A stretch of 64,000 bases of DNA from Dickeya chrysanthemi NCPPB 402 (GTDB lineage Bacteria > Pseudomonadota > Gammaproteobacteria > Enterobacterales > Enterobacteriaceae): NCBI RefSeq assembly GCF_000406105.1, contig NZ_CM001974.1:629685-693684 (forward strand), written 5' to 3'. The notes under the pieces were generated by a model, which was not told the DNA's origin, made no database searches, and saw nothing but the letters and a program-made list of their open reading frames with translations. The translations under genes were made by a program, and so were the position numbers. Shown here in pieces: positions 1 through 11,658 of the stretch (position 1 is the first letter of the stretch; the number at the start of each line of letters is the position of its first letter).

Positions 1-1122
1 CTGGTAAGGCGTGTCGGCCAAAGCGAGCATCGCCACCGGACTCAGTACCTGACACAACCAGTGGCGGACTTCCGAGTCCGCCGTCTGCGGCGAGCGGCGG
101 TCGAACAACAGGAAATAGCAGCCTTCTTCCAGCCGGTTCTCCAGTTCATTGTCCGTGGTGTCGTCGCCTTGTAGCGTGACGGTACAGGCGGGGATGGTCG
201 GCGCATCGGGTAGTACCCAGATACTGACTTCGTCAATCAGCGCCCGGTAGCCGAAATAGTCGTCAAACGCAGCGATTTTCAATTGGTTGGGCGAATTGCG
301 CACCACCTGATACGGCCCGGTGCCGACAGGCTGGCGCATAAAGTCCGGCAGCGTTTGCCACTCTTGCGGCAGGATCATCGCCGGTACGCTGCCGAGCAGC
401 CACGGCAGCCAGTTGTCCGGCATGTTGAGCCGGATATCCAGCACGAACGGCGTGGGGGAGGAGATAGCGGTCAGGTGTGAGAACAGCGGCTGCGCAGTCA
501 GCCGGGACAACGAGGCGATCACGTCCTCCATCGTCAGTTCCCGGCCATGGTGAAAACGAATGGCCGGTCGCAAATAGAAACGCCAGTGCAGCGGCGACAG
601 CGCCTGCCAGTGGTGGGCGATATCCGGCAACAGTTCCCCATTTTCCTCATTTAGGCTGGTCAGCCCGCTGAATATCTGGCGGGCGATGTGGGTTTCCGAG
701 CGGCGTAACGCACTGCCGGGCAACAGGTTATGCATTGGGCGGTAATAGAGGATGCGCAGCAGGTGGCGCCCTTGCCGTACGCTGCGACCGAGGTGTGACA
801 GCAGCATCTGGCGCACGGTTTCTTTGTCGCCCACCAGTTGCACCAGTTGTTCGATGCGGTCCTGCTCCAGCAGGTCTTCAGCCCGCTGCTGTTGCAGGGC
901 TAACCCGGTGTAGAGAAAGCCGAGGCGCGAGCGTTTACCGCGCCCGGCTTCCGCCTGCCAGGTGAGCCAGCCCTGTTGTTGCATCGCGCTCAGCAGGGAG
1001 CGGACATGGCGGCGGGAGCAGTTGAGCAGCAGCGCCAGCTCTTGCAGCGTGGTGTCGGTATCCTGACCCTGCAGGCATTGCCATAGCCGGATGAACTGCT
1101 GTTGCAGACGTGGCGAGGACAT
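1..1122 (-). CDS. sgrR: SgrR, HTH regulator of the sugar-phosphate stress response (partial, C-terminus cut by window edge)
   Basis: The frame is open from an ATG at 1122 down to base 1 with no stop, so the C-terminal part lies outside the window. The N-terminus ([16 protein letters not shown]) and the distal [10 protein letters not shown] stretch match SgrR. The family has an N-terminal winged helix-turn-helix DNA-binding region followed by a periplasmic-solute-binding-protein-like domain (SBP_bac_5) that senses sugar phosphates. SgrR activates the divergent sgrS RNA gene during glucose-phosphate stress and represses itself. Here the divergent neighbour is indeed an sgrS-like locus, as in E. 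coli, which supports the call. Confidence 0.93.
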   Translation of the reverse strand, partial: MSSPRLQQQFIRLWQCLQGQDTDTTLQELALLLNCSRRHVRSLLSAMQQQGWLTWQAEAGRGKRSRLGFLYTGLALQQQRAEDLLEQDRIEQLVQLVGDKETVRQMLLSHLGRSVRQGRHLLRILYYRPMHNLLPGSALRRSETHIARQIFSGLTSLNEENGELLPDIAHHWQALSPLHWRFYLRPAIRFHHGRELTMEDVIASLSRLTAQPLFSHLTAISSPTPFVLDIRLNMPDNWLPWLLGSVPAMILPQEWQTLPDFMRQPVGTGPYQVVRNSPNQLKIAAFDDYFGYRALIDEVSIWVLPDAPTIPACTVTLQGDDTTDNELENRLEEGCYFLLFDRRSPQTADSEVRHWLCQVLSPVAMLALADTPYQ

Positions 1123-1166
1123 AAAAGGGGAACTCCACGACTCAAGGTCATCAATATATTTTTCCC

Positions 1167-1172
1167 TATATT
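1167..1172 (+). promoter_or_regulatory. Candidate -10 of the sgrS promoter
   Basis: TATATT is a 5/6 match to the sigma-70 -10 element and lies in the sgrR-sgrT divergent region. No good -35 is present at 16-18 bp upstream, which is what an SgrR-activated promoter would be expected to look like. The implied start is near 1179. This is inference only. Confidence 0.35.
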
Positions 1173-1236
1173 ACGCGGATACTTTCAGTCAGTGAATGGT
1201 TCAGTGCGTGAACCGCCGTGAAGGGGAGGCAGCAAT

Positions 1237-1401
1237 ATGAATATGTGCCGGTTATTGCGCTTTTATCGTTACTGGCTTTGCCAGGGCTGTCGCCGGGGAT
1301 GGGGCGCACTCGCCGCCGCACAACGAATGGCGTTGTTGTTGCAGGTTACCCAATGGCAGATCCGGGAAATGGATGAGGAAGAGTATCGCCGCTGGTTATA
1401 A
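1237..1401 (+). CDS. sgrT: SgrT, small peptide inhibitor of glucose uptake, encoded inside SgrS
   Basis: A 54-codon ORF begins at ATG 1237, seven bases after a strong AGGGGAGG Shine-Dalgarno at 1222-1229, and ends at TAA 1399-1401, upstream of the SgrS pairing region. This is the same arrangement as E. coli sgrT, which encodes a 43-residue peptide inhibiting PtsG activity. The peptide starts MNMCRLLRFYRYWLC and ends EEEYRRWL. It shares the basic, aromatic-rich N-terminal character of SgrT but little direct identity. An in-frame ATG at 1243 is a weaker start. The assignment rests mainly on position and the ribosome-binding site. Confidence 0.72.
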   Translation: MNMCRLLRFYRYWLCQGCRRGWGALAAAQRMALLLQVTQWQIREMDEEEYRRWL

Positions 1402-1480
1402 GGCCGGCGGCCATCGAATGAGAGTGAGAACGTCGGCGGGAAACCGCCACAGTGTTCTGAGTAATGGTGCTGTTCACCAG

Positions 1481-1508
1481 CCAGCGGAGTGCTCCGCTGG
1501 CTTTTTTT
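1481..1508 (+). terminator. Rho-independent terminator of sgrS
   Basis: A 9-bp GC-rich stem (CCAGCGGAG / CTCCGCTGG, two-base loop) runs into CTTTTTTT. It ends 25 bp before the stop codon of the convergent tnaA gene. Confidence 0.85.
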
Positions 1509-1532
1509 ATAGCCGTTTTTTATGGTGGCGCG

Positions 1533-2933
1533 TTATTCCACCGGTTTCAGGCGAGCCACAAAGTGGCGTAATACCGGCGGCTCGTAGGTAAAGGTCAGTC
1601 CTTTAATATCGCTGGCTCTCTCCTTCAGTGCGATCAACGAGTCGGCGATGTAATCCATGTGATCGTTGGTATACACCCGGCGCGGAATGGTCAGGCGCAG
1701 CAGTTCCAGCGGCGACGGTTTTTGTTCGCCGGTATCCGGGTCGCGCCCCAGCAGCAATGAACCGATTTCCACACTACGGATGCCCGCTTCCAGATAAAGC
1801 GCGTTATTCAGCGCCTGTGCCGGGAACTGTTCCGCCGGGATATGCGGCAGCAGTTTTTTCGCATCGACAAATACCGCATGTCCGCCCACCGGGTACTGAA
1901 TCGGGATGCCGCCGGCGCGCAGGCGCTCGCCAAGGTAGGTCACCTGGCCGATGCGGTAGGTCAGGTAGTCTTCGTTCATGCCTTCCTCAAGACCGATGGC
2001 CAGCGCCTCCATGTCGCGCCCGGCCAGCCCGCCGTAAGTGACGAAACCTTCCATCGGCACACAGCGGATGCGCACTTCGTTGAACAGCTCTTCGTCGCTA
2101 CGAAAACAGCACAGGCCGCCAATGTTCACCATCGGGTCTTTCTTCGCCGACATGGTAAGCATGTCGCCGTATTGGTACATCTCGTGGACGATCGCTTTGA
2201 TCGAGCGGTTTTCGTAGCCGGGGTCACGCTGTTTGATGAACCAGGCGTTTTCACAGAAGCGGGCGGAGTCGATCACCACCGGAATGCCGTGCTGCTGCGC
2301 GATGCGATACACCTCGCGCATATTGCTCATCGAAATCGGCTGACCGCCGGAGCTGTTGCAGGTGACGGTGGTGATGATCGCCACCACGTTATCCGCGCCG
2401 TGCTGTTCAATGGTGGTGTGCAGCAGGTCAAGGTCGAAGTCGCCCTTCCAGTCGTAATAAGCGGTGGTGTCGAAGGCTTTTGGCGTCACCACGTTGATGG
2501 CGCGCGCGCCGTTCAGCTCCACGTGAGCGGCAGTAGTATCGAAATGGAAGTTGGAAATGAACACCGGTTTCTTGCCGCCGCCGGCGCGCTGCTTTTTGGC
2601 GATCAGACACGGGAACAGGATTTGTTCTGCGCCGCGCCCCTGATGCGTCGGAATGGTGAACGGATAACCCAGCAGCGCTTTGACCTGATCGCACAGATGG
2701 TAGTAGTTGCGCGACCCGGCGTAGGCTTCGTCGCCCATCATCAGCCCGGCCCACTGGCGATCGCTCATGGCGCCGGTGCCGGAGTCGGTCAGCAGGTCGA
2801 TGTAGACATCCTCACTGCGCAACAAAAACGGGTTATAGCCTGCTTCCTGCAGGGCGCGCTCCCGTTCGTCGCGGGTGGTCATACGGATGTTTTCTACCAT
2901 TTTGATGCGAAAAGGTTCGGGGATGCGTTTCAT
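1533..2933 (-). CDS. tnaA: Tryptophanase (tryptophan indole-lyase)
   Basis: The 466-residue protein is a PLP-dependent beta-eliminating lyase that converts tryptophan to indole, pyruvate and ammonia. The family motifs [10 protein letters not shown] (about 95-104), SSGGQP, DSARF and MSAKKD (PLP lysine about K264/K265) are present. The choice over tyrosine phenol-lyase rests on HFDTT at 130-134 (Asp where TPL has Thr) and VEIGS in the C-terminal domain (Ile where TPL has its phenol-binding Arg). The C-terminal [13 protein letters not shown] is tryptophanase-like. The ATG at 2933 has GGAG seven bases upstream. A tnaC leader peptide precedes it; no tnaB permease follows, since the gene runs directly into the sgrS terminator. 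Expression should be tryptophan-induced. Confidence 0.93.
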   Translation of the reverse strand: MKRIPEPFRIKMVENIRMTTRDERERALQEAGYNPFLLRSEDVYIDLLTDSGTGAMSDRQWAGLMMGDEAYAGSRNYYHLCDQVKALLGYPFTIPTHQGRGAEQILFPCLIAKKQRAGGGKKPVFISNFHFDTTAAHVELNGARAINVVTPKAFDTTAYYDWKGDFDLDLLHTTIEQHGADNVVAIITTVTCNSSGGQPISMSNMREVYRIAQQHGIPVVIDSARFCENAWFIKQRDPGYENRSIKAIVHEMYQYGDMLTMSAKKDPMVNIGGLCCFRSDEELFNEVRIRCVPMEGFVTYGGLAGRDMEALAIGLEEGMNEDYLTYRIGQVTYLGERLRAGGIPIQYPVGGHAVFVDAKKLLPHIPAEQFPAQALNNALYLEAGIRSVEIGSLLLGRDPDTGEQKPSPLELLRLTIPRRVYTNDHMDYIADSLIALKERASDIKGLTFTYEPPVLRHFVARLKPVE

Positions 2934-3029
2934 GCAATATCTCCACGACGCCCGTCAGCAGACATCGCCGTCGCTGTATGACGTCAAAAATAAATTGAAA
3001 TAACAGGAAAAAATCAGAGCAAAGCTGAA
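2934..3029 (-). promoter_or_regulatory. tnaC-tnaA spacer, presumed Rho-dependent attenuation region
   Basis: This 96-nt spacer is shorter than the roughly 220 nt in E. coli. On the minus strand it starts TTCAGCTTTGCTCTGA, containing TGCTCT resembling the start of a boxA element right after the tnaC stop, then a U-rich stretch, then the tnaA ribosome-binding site GGAG. The position fits the Rho-termination region of tna operons. That function is inferred. Confidence 0.45.
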
Positions 3030-3140
3030 TCAGGCATGAAACGGGCGTGGGAAATCGTTGGTGAGGCGGTGATCGATGTTGAACCAGGGGCGACAATCGC
3101 CGGAGAGGCTCTGGCGATAACACCGGATGATGCGTGTCAT
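3030..3140 (-). CDS. tnaC: TnaC tryptophanase operon leader peptide (36 codons)
   Basis: A minus-strand ORF from ATG 3140 to TGA 3030 has AGGAGA just upstream and ends 96 bp before tnaA. It contains WFNID at residues 19-23 and a proline at 31, exactly 12 residues after the Trp, reproducing the W12, D16 and P24 spacing of E. coli TnaC. In E. coli the nascent peptide stalls the ribosome at the stop codon following that Pro when tryptophan is present, masking Rho loading and allowing tnaA transcription. Here five more residues (RPFHA) follow the Pro before the stop. The gene is too short for ordinary gene calling. Confidence 0.85.
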   Translation of the reverse strand: MTRIIRCYRQSLSGDCRPWFNIDHRLTNDFPRPFHA

Positions 3141-3264
3141 GAGGTCTCCTTATCTCGTGAATACCGGACGGTCAGGGTAGGCGAAAAACGCCGGGCAAAA
3201 CCGTGATCCCACAGGCAATCCGGAGATGGCGGGCGATCATTGGTTTGAGAATGGAAATTGAGTC

Positions 3265-3283
3265 AATAATGTTTCTCATTATC
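3265..3283 (+). promoter_or_regulatory. Fur box upstream of the siderophore-interacting protein gene
   Basis: AATAATGTTTCTCATTATC matches 15 of 19 positions of the Fur consensus GATAATGATAATCATTATC. It lies about 105 bp before the start of a ferric-siderophore utilisation gene, so iron repression is expected. It is also within the divergent tnaC upstream region. Confidence 0.75.
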
Positions 3284-3388
3284 GAAGGTAAGTGATAAAA
3301 CTGTGCGGAGTTTGAAGCCGTTATCGGCACAAATATCGACAGGCGGCACATTGCCGGGGAATCACAACCAGAGAGGTAAAGGCGGGTT

Positions 3389-4291
3389 ATGGCTGGGGTA
3401 AAGGAATATAAAGTGTTTGATGTTACGTTGGCCCATAAGACATTGCTTACCCCATCGCTGATGCGCTGCGTATTCAGTGGCGAAGCGGTGAAACAGATGA
3501 AAATCTGTGCGCCGGATCAGCGTATTAAAGTGTTGCTGCCTGCTGAGGACGGCACGCCGCCGCGTCTGCCGGATGTCGGCGAGTGGTATAAGCTGGTGCA
3601 GGCCATGCCTAAGCAACAACGCCCGATTCCCCGCACCTACACGCTGCGCAGTCTGGACACCGAAGCCGGCGAAATGGTGGTGGAGTTCGTGGTGCATGGC
3701 ACCGAAGGCCCGGCTTCGGCCTGGGTGATGAGTGCGCAGCCCGGCGCCGAGTTGCAGATGGTAGCGCCGCGCGGCGACTTTGCCGGCGATAACGGCGGCT
3801 ACGAGTGGGCGTTGTCGGAAAACACCCGTCAGGTGCTGCTGATGGGCGATGAAACCGCGTTGCCGGCGATCAAAGGCATTCTGGAGCAGTTGTCGCAGCA
3901 GGATAACCCGCCGCAGGTGCAGGCCTTTATTGAAGTACCGTTACAGGCGGATTGCGTTGACGATTATCGCCATTTGCCGTTCGCCGAGGTGGTGTGGTTG
4001 CCACGCGAAGGCACTGGCGCGACCTATGGCGAGCGTTTGCTGGAGGCGGCGCGCCATTGGTCATGCCCGACAGCGCAGGTAGCGGCACACCCTGTTGCGG
4101 TGGCGGATATTGCCGATGGCGAGAAGGTCTGGGAACCCGCCAGTGCGCAGCAAGGCCAGTTCTTCGGCTGGGTGGCGACTGAATCCTCGGCGGTGAAGGC
4201 GTTGCGGCGTTATCTGCTGGCGGAAAAAGGTATCGCGCAGGAGTCCATCACCTTTATGGCCTACTGGAGCCGTGGTCCGCGTTCTCATTGA
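3389..4291 (+). CDS. Siderophore-interacting protein, ferric-siderophore reductase (ViuB/YqjH type)
   Basis: The protein has 300 residues. Flavoproteins of this family reduce Fe(III)-siderophores in the cytoplasm to release iron. Visible signatures are RTYTLRS (about residues 81-87), the FAD-binding R-x-Y-[ST] motif of the ferredoxin-reductase-like N-terminal domain, and LLMGDETALPAI opening the C-terminal SIP domain, with a C-terminal YWSRG segment. The ATG at 3389 follows GAGAGGTAAAGGCGG. An excellent Fur box stands about 105 bp upstream. The gene stands alone, divergent from tnaCA and convergent with leuD. No siderophore receptor or biosynthesis gene is adjacent. Confidence 0.88.
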   Translation: MAGVKEYKVFDVTLAHKTLLTPSLMRCVFSGEAVKQMKICAPDQRIKVLLPAEDGTPPRLPDVGEWYKLVQAMPKQQRPIPRTYTLRSLDTEAGEMVVEFVVHGTEGPASAWVMSAQPGAELQMVAPRGDFAGDNGGYEWALSENTRQVLLMGDETALPAIKGILEQLSQQDNPPQVQAFIEVPLQADCVDDYRHLPFAEVVWLPREGTGATYGERLLEAARHWSCPTAQVAAHPVAVADIADGEKVWEPASAQQGQFFGWVATESSAVKALRRYLLAEKGIAQESITFMAYWSRGPRSH

Positions 4292-4312
4292 GGTTCATTG
4301 AGGTTGCAAGCA

Positions 4313-4338
4313 ACAAAGCCCACCGAAGTAGGCTTTGT
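4313..4338. terminator. Hairpin between the convergent siderophore-interacting protein gene and leuD
   Basis: ACAAAGCC and GGCTTTGT form an 8-bp stem with a 10-base loop between two convergent genes. The T-tract is weak on both sides, so the bidirectional terminator role is tentative. Confidence 0.5.
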
Positions 4339-4364
4339 GTGAACAATAAAACAGTAAGGCTGAA

Positions 4365-4967
4365 CTAGCGCAGAAACGCTGGTTGTTGCTGCTCGTAGCG
4401 GGCGATGGATGCGTCGTGTTGCAGCGTCAGGCCGATGCTGTCCAGACCGTTGATCATGCAGTGACGGCGGAAGCTGTCTATTTCAAACGAGTAGGTCTTC
4501 TCGCCTGCTTTAACCTGCTGTACTTCCAGATCGACCGTGAAGGTAATGCCTTCATGGCTGGCTACCAGTTTGAACAGGTCGTCGATGTCGGCATCGCTCA
4601 GTTTGACCGGCAACAACTGGTTGTTAAACGAGTTACCGTAGAAAATATCGGCGAAGCTCGGGGCGATCACCACCTTAAAACCGTAGTCGGTCAGCGCCCA
4701 CGGTGCGTGCTCGCGGGAAGAGCCGCAGCCGAAGTTTTCGCGTGCCAGCAGAATGCTCGCACCTTTATAGCGCGGCTGGTTCAGCACGAAATCCGGGTTA
4801 GGCTGCTGACCGGCGTCATCCAGAAAACGCCAGTCGTGAAACAGATGCTGACCGAAACCGGTGCGGGTCACCTTTTGCAGGAACTGCTTCGGGATAATCG
4901 CGTCGGTATCGACGTTGGCGGCATCCAGCGGCACCACCAAACCAGTGTGTTGGGTAAATTTAGCCAT
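4365..4967 (-). CDS. leuD: 3-isopropylmalate dehydratase small subunit
   Basis: At 200 residues this is the usual length for LeuD, which pairs with LeuC to isomerise 2- to 3-isopropylmalate in leucine synthesis. The swivel-domain features are clear: [13 protein letters not shown] near the N-terminus, and [14 protein letters not shown], the conserved aconitase-type loop. It is the last gene of leuABCD, 12 bp after the leuC stop, and is transcribed from the leu promoter near 9.3 kb. Confidence 0.98.
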   Translation of the reverse strand: MAKFTQHTGLVVPLDAANVDTDAIIPKQFLQKVTRTGFGQHLFHDWRFLDDAGQQPNPDFVLNQPRYKGASILLARENFGCGSSREHAPWALTDYGFKVVIAPSFADIFYGNSFNNQLLPVKLSDADIDDLFKLVASHEGITFTVDLEVQQVKAGEKTYSFEIDSFRRHCMINGLDSIGLTLQHDASIARYEQQQPAFLR

Positions 4968-4979
4968 GGAGTGCCTCTC

Positions 4980-9048
<4,069 letters not shown>

Positions 9049-9092
9049 CGGTCTTCTTCCTTTGTTCTGTTTGCCTGGGCGCCCGGCGAGTA

Positions 9093-9125
9093 AAAAAAAC
9101 CCGCGCAACGGCGCGGGTTTTTTAT
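9093..9125 (-). terminator. leu operon attenuator terminator
   Basis: Read on the minus strand, ACCCGCGC and GCGCGGGT form a perfect 8-bp stem around CGTT, followed by a run of T. It lies between leuL and leuA, the expected place of the attenuator controlled by ribosome stalling in leuL. Confidence 0.9.
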
Positions 9126-9141
9126 GGTGTGTGACGAGAAA

Positions 9142-9225
9142 TCAGCTCTGAATTTCGCCCACCGGCATACCGCGCACATGAGATGCGTTTAGTAGTAGGC
9201 CTAGTAGCTGAGCAAAATTAAACAT
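9142..9225 (-). CDS. leuL: LeuL leader peptide
   Basis: This 27-codon ORF is preceded by promoter-like sequence and followed by the attenuator hairpin. The peptide MFNFAQLLGLLLNASHVRG carries five Leu codons in six positions (L L G L L L), and all five are the rare CUA. When charged Leu-tRNA is scarce the ribosome should stall there and favour the antiterminator. E. coli LeuL (28 residues) shares the LLLLNA-type core and the RGxPVG stretch. Confidence 0.92.
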   Translation of the reverse strand: MFNFAQLLGLLLNASHVRGMPVGEIQS

Positions 9226-9270
9226 GCTGTTTCATCATCCAAATAAGTTGAAAACGTAGTTCTGCCTTTA

Positions 9271-9299
9271 TTGGTACTTGATTCCCGCAGTGATGTCAA
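9271..9299 (-). promoter_or_regulatory. Putative leu operon promoter
   Basis: On the minus strand TTGACA (9299-9294) is a perfect -35, separated by 17 bp from TACCAA (9276-9271). The leader would begin about 40 bp upstream of leuL. The poor -10 resembles the weak -10 of the Salmonella and E. coli leu promoters. Confidence 0.6.
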
Positions 9300-9455
9300 C
9301 CTCGAGATCTCATACGGCAGCGGCGTACCTGATGTTTTATCCGTCACATTCTCGGTGGAAAAGCGGTGGAAATGGCTTTGACGACGTGGATGGGCGCGGT
9401 AGACTGCCTGCCCAATTTTTACGCCTATTTTTGATATTGTCAGGCCCGTACGCGC

Positions 9456-11261
9456 ATGAAGACGAATTCACTCCCGCAATACCATCTGGTTCACCGCATT
9501 CAACAACAGATTGCTCAACGTCCTGACGCGCTAGCGTTTCGCGAATGGGAACCTGAACAGGAACAGCAACTCGACTGGCATCAGGTGGGTGAACGCATCC
9601 GCCGCATCGCCTGTGGCTTGTTGGGGTTAGGCGTTGACGTTCAGGATCGAGTGGCGATCTTCTCCGATAATTCGATCAACTGGTCGCTGGCGGATCTGGC
9701 GTTGTTGCACCTGCGGGCAATCACCGTGCCGCTTTATGCCACCAGCGCGGCGGCGCAAGCGGCATTCATTCTCAACGAGGCGGATATCCGTACCGTTTTT
9801 GTGGGTGGTCAGGCGCAGTTTGATCTGTTGATGTCGCTGCGCGATACCTGCCCGCAGTTGCGTACGATTATCCTGCTGGATAACGGTATTCGCCGACGGG
9901 GCTGTGATATTGCCGTGTCGTTGCAGGATTTCGAAGAGAGTGCCGAGGTCGCAGTGTGGGAGCCCGTGCTGCGCCGGCGCGTAGCCGATCGGGATTTGAG
10001 CGATCTGTTCACGCTCATCTATACCTCCGGCACTACCGGCGAGCCGAAAGGCGTGATGCTGGATTACGCCAACATGGCGACTCAACTGATGCTGCATGAT
10101 GAGCGGTTGCAGATGGGCGAACAGGACGTGTCGCTATGCTTTTTGCCGTTATCGCATGTGTTCGAGCGTGCCTGGAGCTTCTTTATCATGCACTGCGGCG
10201 CACAGAATGTTTACCTGCGCGATACCAATCAGGTGCGTGCGGCGATGGCGGCGGTCAGCCCGACGGTGATGTGTGCCGTACCGCGTTTTTACGAGAAGGT
10301 GTTTAGCGCTATCCATGAAAAAGTGGCGCAGGCGCCGTGGCATCGGCGGGCGCTGTTTCACTGGGGAATCGCCCAGGGCACTAAGCGTTTTTTACGCCAG
10401 CAGGCCGGAAAACGCACTGGTGTGTGGAATGCGCTGACCTGCCAGCTCGCCGATCGACTGGTGTTGTCGCGCCTGCGTCAGTTGCTGGGAGGAAAGGTTC
10501 GCTTTCTGCCAGCGGCCGGTGCGCGTCTGGATGATAATATCATCGCTTTCTTTCAGGCTATGGGGGTGCGTATCGTTTATGGCTACGGCCTGACGGAAAC
10601 CTGCGCCACCGTGTCCTGCTGGGAGGCGAATCAGGACCGGCTCGGGTCGGTGGGTACGCCGCTGCCGGGCATCGAGGTGCGTATCGGCGAGCAAAATGAA
10701 ATTCAGGTGCGCGGCGCTACCGTAATGCGCGGCTACTATCATCGTCCGCAAGATACGGAGGCCGCCTTTACGTCAGACGGTTGGTTCAAAACCGGCGATG
10801 TGGGCGAGGTGGACGGCAACGGCAATCTGTTTATCACCGAACGCCTCAAGGATCTGATGAAAACCTCGGGCGGCAAATACATTGCGCCGCAGCATTTGGA
10901 AGGGGCGCTGGGGCAGGATCGCTTCATTGAACAAGTTGCGGTGATTGCAGATGCCCGTAAATATGTGTCTGCGCTGATCGTTCCTTGCTTCGAGGCACTG
11001 GAGGAGTACGCCCGCTCTATCAATCTGGGCTATCAGGACCGCCTGGAACTGCTGCGCCACAGTCACATTCTGTCGCTGTTCGAACAGCGGCTGCGTGAGG
11101 TGCAAAAAGAGTTTGCCCGGTTTGAGCAGGTGAAGAAATTTACCTTACTGTCGGCGCCGTTTAGCCAGGAAGACGGCGAATTGACCCCGACGTTAAAACT
11201 CCGCCGGAAGGTCATTCATCAGCGTTATCAGCTGGAAATTGAAGCCATGTACGCCGATTAG
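9456..11261 (+). CDS. Long-chain acyl-CoA synthetase (FAA1-type AMP-dependent synthetase)
   Basis: This 601-residue adenylate-forming enzyme has the P-loop motif TLIYTSGTTGEPKGVML at about residues 186-202, YGYGLTETCA (A5 motif), DGWFKTGDVGEVD (A7) and ITERLKDLMKTSGGKYIAP (A8). The hinge KDLMKTSGGKY and length fit COG1022 long-chain acyl-CoA synthetases rather than E. coli FadD. It would activate fatty acids as acyl-AMP then acyl-CoA; the natural substrate is not evident. The gene occupies the slot between leu and ilvIH where E. coli carries leuO. The start at ATG 9456 has no strong Shine-Dalgarno, so a different start is possible. Confidence 0.85.
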   Translation: MKTNSLPQYHLVHRIQQQIAQRPDALAFREWEPEQEQQLDWHQVGERIRRIACGLLGLGVDVQDRVAIFSDNSINWSLADLALLHLRAITVPLYATSAAAQAAFILNEADIRTVFVGGQAQFDLLMSLRDTCPQLRTIILLDNGIRRRGCDIAVSLQDFEESAEVAVWEPVLRRRVADRDLSDLFTLIYTSGTTGEPKGVMLDYANMATQLMLHDERLQMGEQDVSLCFLPLSHVFERAWSFFIMHCGAQNVYLRDTNQVRAAMAAVSPTVMCAVPRFYEKVFSAIHEKVAQAPWHRRALFHWGIAQGTKRFLRQQAGKRTGVWNALTCQLADRLVLSRLRQLLGGKVRFLPAAGARLDDNIIAFFQAMGVRIVYGYGLTETCATVSCWEANQDRLGSVGTPLPGIEVRIGEQNEIQVRGATVMRGYYHRPQDTEAAFTSDGWFKTGDVGEVDGNGNLFITERLKDLMKTSGGKYIAPQHLEGALGQDRFIEQVAVIADARKYVSALIVPCFEALEEYARSINLGYQDRLELLRHSHILSLFEQRLREVQKEFARFEQVKKFTLLSAPFSQEDGELTPTLKLRRKVIHQRYQLEIEAMYAD

Positions 11262-11501
11262 CAGACGTTTCGACGGTGACGGCACGCTTTAAGCCACAAT
11301 TTTATCGTCAATATTTCACTCTGTAATGCCTGACCACGGCGGGATAATTTTTAACGACGTGGTCACTCCTCAGCGTTTTATCTGTTTCGTTCCTCTTTTA
11401 ACAGTTGATTTACCATTATTGCGTCACGGCCTGCCCGGCCGCGGCGTTTGCCTGCTTCATAATCTAGCGTTATGTTAATAAGTTATATGTAAAAAACCGG
11501 G

Positions 11502-11571
11502 CGATGTCCGGCGAAAGAGCTGGAGTGCGAGTAAAACCCGAACTTGCTCCTGCTTGATTCACCGGACATCG
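11502..11571 (+). other. Long stem-loop in the ilvIH leader
   Basis: CGATGTCCGG (11502-11511) and CCGGACATCG (11562-11571) are perfect inverted repeats enclosing 50 bases that contain a second partial pairing (GGAGTGCGAGT with ACTTGCTCC). No T-run follows, so it is a structured leader rather than an obvious terminator. Confidence 0.7.
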
Positions 11572-11611
11572 TCTAATGAGCGCGGGGTGTTCCCCTGTCA
11601 ATGCAGAAGCG

Positions 11612-11643
11612 ATTCGCTATCTGAACAATTCGCTATCTGAACA
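11612..11643 (+). repeat. 16-bp perfect tandem duplication upstream of ilvI
   Basis: ATTCGCTATCTGAACA occurs twice in direct succession, ending 15 bp before the ilvI start codon. Confidence 0.95.
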
Positions 11644-11658
11644 ATAAGAGGCAAACCC

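Larger units (their letters stand above)
1179..1508 (+). ncRNA. sgrS: SgrS dual-function small RNA
   Basis: The locus is divergent from sgrR, as in E. coli. Near its 3' end (1452-1469) GTGTTCTGAGTAATGGTG resembles the E. coli SgrS segment that pairs with ptsG mRNA (GTGTGACTGAGTATTGGTG). It is followed by a GC-rich hairpin at 1481-1500 (CCAGCGGAG / CTCCGCTGG) and a run of seven T, the Hfq-type terminator expected for SgrS. Under sugar-phosphate stress SgrS blocks translation and promotes decay of glucose transporter mRNA. The 5' end is inferred from a possible -10 at 1167; if the RNA starts closer to the sgrT ribosome-binding site it would be about 290 nt rather than 330. Confidence 0.8.
11262..11658 (+). 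promoter_or_regulatory. ilvIH upstream region and leader
   Basis: This 397-bp interval has no convincing gene. Its first half is AT-rich (AATTTTATCGTCAATATTTC and similar), as expected of the multi-site Lrp region upstream of ilvIH in E. coli. The second half contains a long inverted repeat (11502-11571) and a 16-bp tandem repeat (11612-11643) directly before the ilvI ribosome-binding site AAGAGG. No leuO gene is present. Confidence 0.55.

Noticed and set aside
1533-2933. Tyrosine phenol-lyase as the identity of the PLP lyase
   Set aside because: The phenol-binding Arg is replaced by Ile (VEIGS), Thr124 by Asp (HFDTT), and a tnaC leader precedes the gene, all pointing to tryptophanase.
1842-2981. 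A 379-codon plus-strand frame opposite tnaA
   Set aside because: It is antisense to a well-supported tryptophanase, lacks motifs and has no ribosome-binding site.
9278-9526. An 82-codon plus-strand frame in the leuL/acyl-CoA synthetase promoter region
   Set aside because: It overlaps the leu promoter and the start of the acyl-CoA synthetase gene in another frame and has no ribosome-binding site.
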